Below, piece by piece: positions 63,928-64,000 of a stretch of 64,000 bases of DNA (position 1 is the first letter of the stretch; each line of letters begins with the position of its first letter). The notes below the pieces were generated by a model. It searched no databases. It had not been told where the DNA came from and saw only the letters and a list, made by a program, of their open reading frames with translations. Both the position numbers and the translations under genes were made by a program. Origin of the DNA: Bacteroides sp. CAG:443 (GTDB taxonomy: Bacteria; Bacteroidota; Bacteroidia; Bacteroidales; Bacteroidaceae); assembly GCA_000432735.1 (NCBI GenBank), contig FR887782.1:17510-81509 (forward strand), in the 5' to 3' direction.

Positions 63928-64000
63928 TTGTCTGAGTCTTTTTGCGAACTTAGCCGGAAAGGTTTTCTTGGATCAACGTAAAAATCTGAGGGATTCGTTG

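Overview
The window is ordinary Bacteroidales chromosome, most likely Bacteroides or Phocaeicola. Three things point there. Promoters have the TTTG / TAnnTTTG form rather than a Shine-Dalgarno and sigma70 layout. Families and gene orders are typical of Bacteroidaceae: fused aspartokinase-homoserine dehydrogenase followed by an ApgM-type protein and thrC; parA-parB-DUF5683-mltD; rsfS-ftsH-cdsA. tRNA-Gln carries no encoded CCA. I see no phage, insertion sequence, CRISPR array or foreign island, and no broken genes.

Layout. 1-2.6 kb: the tail of an unidentified gene, an AstE/M14-like protein with a degraded zinc site, and an NhaC antiporter. 2.7-9.5 kb: a sulfonation cluster on the minus strand (cysQ, SLC13 permease, cysC, cysD, cysN, sulfotransferase) that makes PAPS, spends it and clears the by-product, with no PAPS reductase present. 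9.6-17 kb: an APC amino acid permease and a three-part RND efflux operon. 17-20 kb: an M28 peptidase, rsgA and frr. 20.2-25.4 kb: a threonine operon with a Thr/Met-rich leader peptide and attenuator-like hairpins. 25.7-35.2 kb: rfbB, a phosphoesterase, ppk, a cytidylate-kinase-like gene, MATE, xseAB, ilvE and a DUF975 membrane protein. 35.3-45.6 kb: trmB, mrp, a very large alpha-2-macroglobulin, DUF1573 and meaB. 46-46.9 kb: a membrane protein plus small winged-helix regulator with two identical operator-like dyads. 47-64 kb: alaS, M23 peptidase, MerR, relA/spoT, mltD, DUF5683, parB, parA, surE, lpxB, cdsA, ftsH, rsfS and two identical tRNA-Gln genes.

The most unusual signal is an intergenic DNA element present four times (about 11.4, 25.5, 45.65 and 59.95 kb). 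Each copy has two perfect TTTGTACAAA palindromes exactly 21 bp apart, and a CGTCG-type core whose first base lies exactly 24 bp from the first GTAC. In some copies further cores repeat upstream every 22 bp. A fifth locus (37.3 kb) has four 22-bp units without the GTAC pair. Every copy lies just past the 3' end of a gene. Strict two-helical-turn phasing with variable sequence between the palindromes suggests a protein-binding or structured element. I know of no description of it.

Start codons were checked against promoters and terminators. This moved the starts of nhaC, cysQ, rsgA, ppk, xseA, the MerR gene and cdsA away from the longest open frame.
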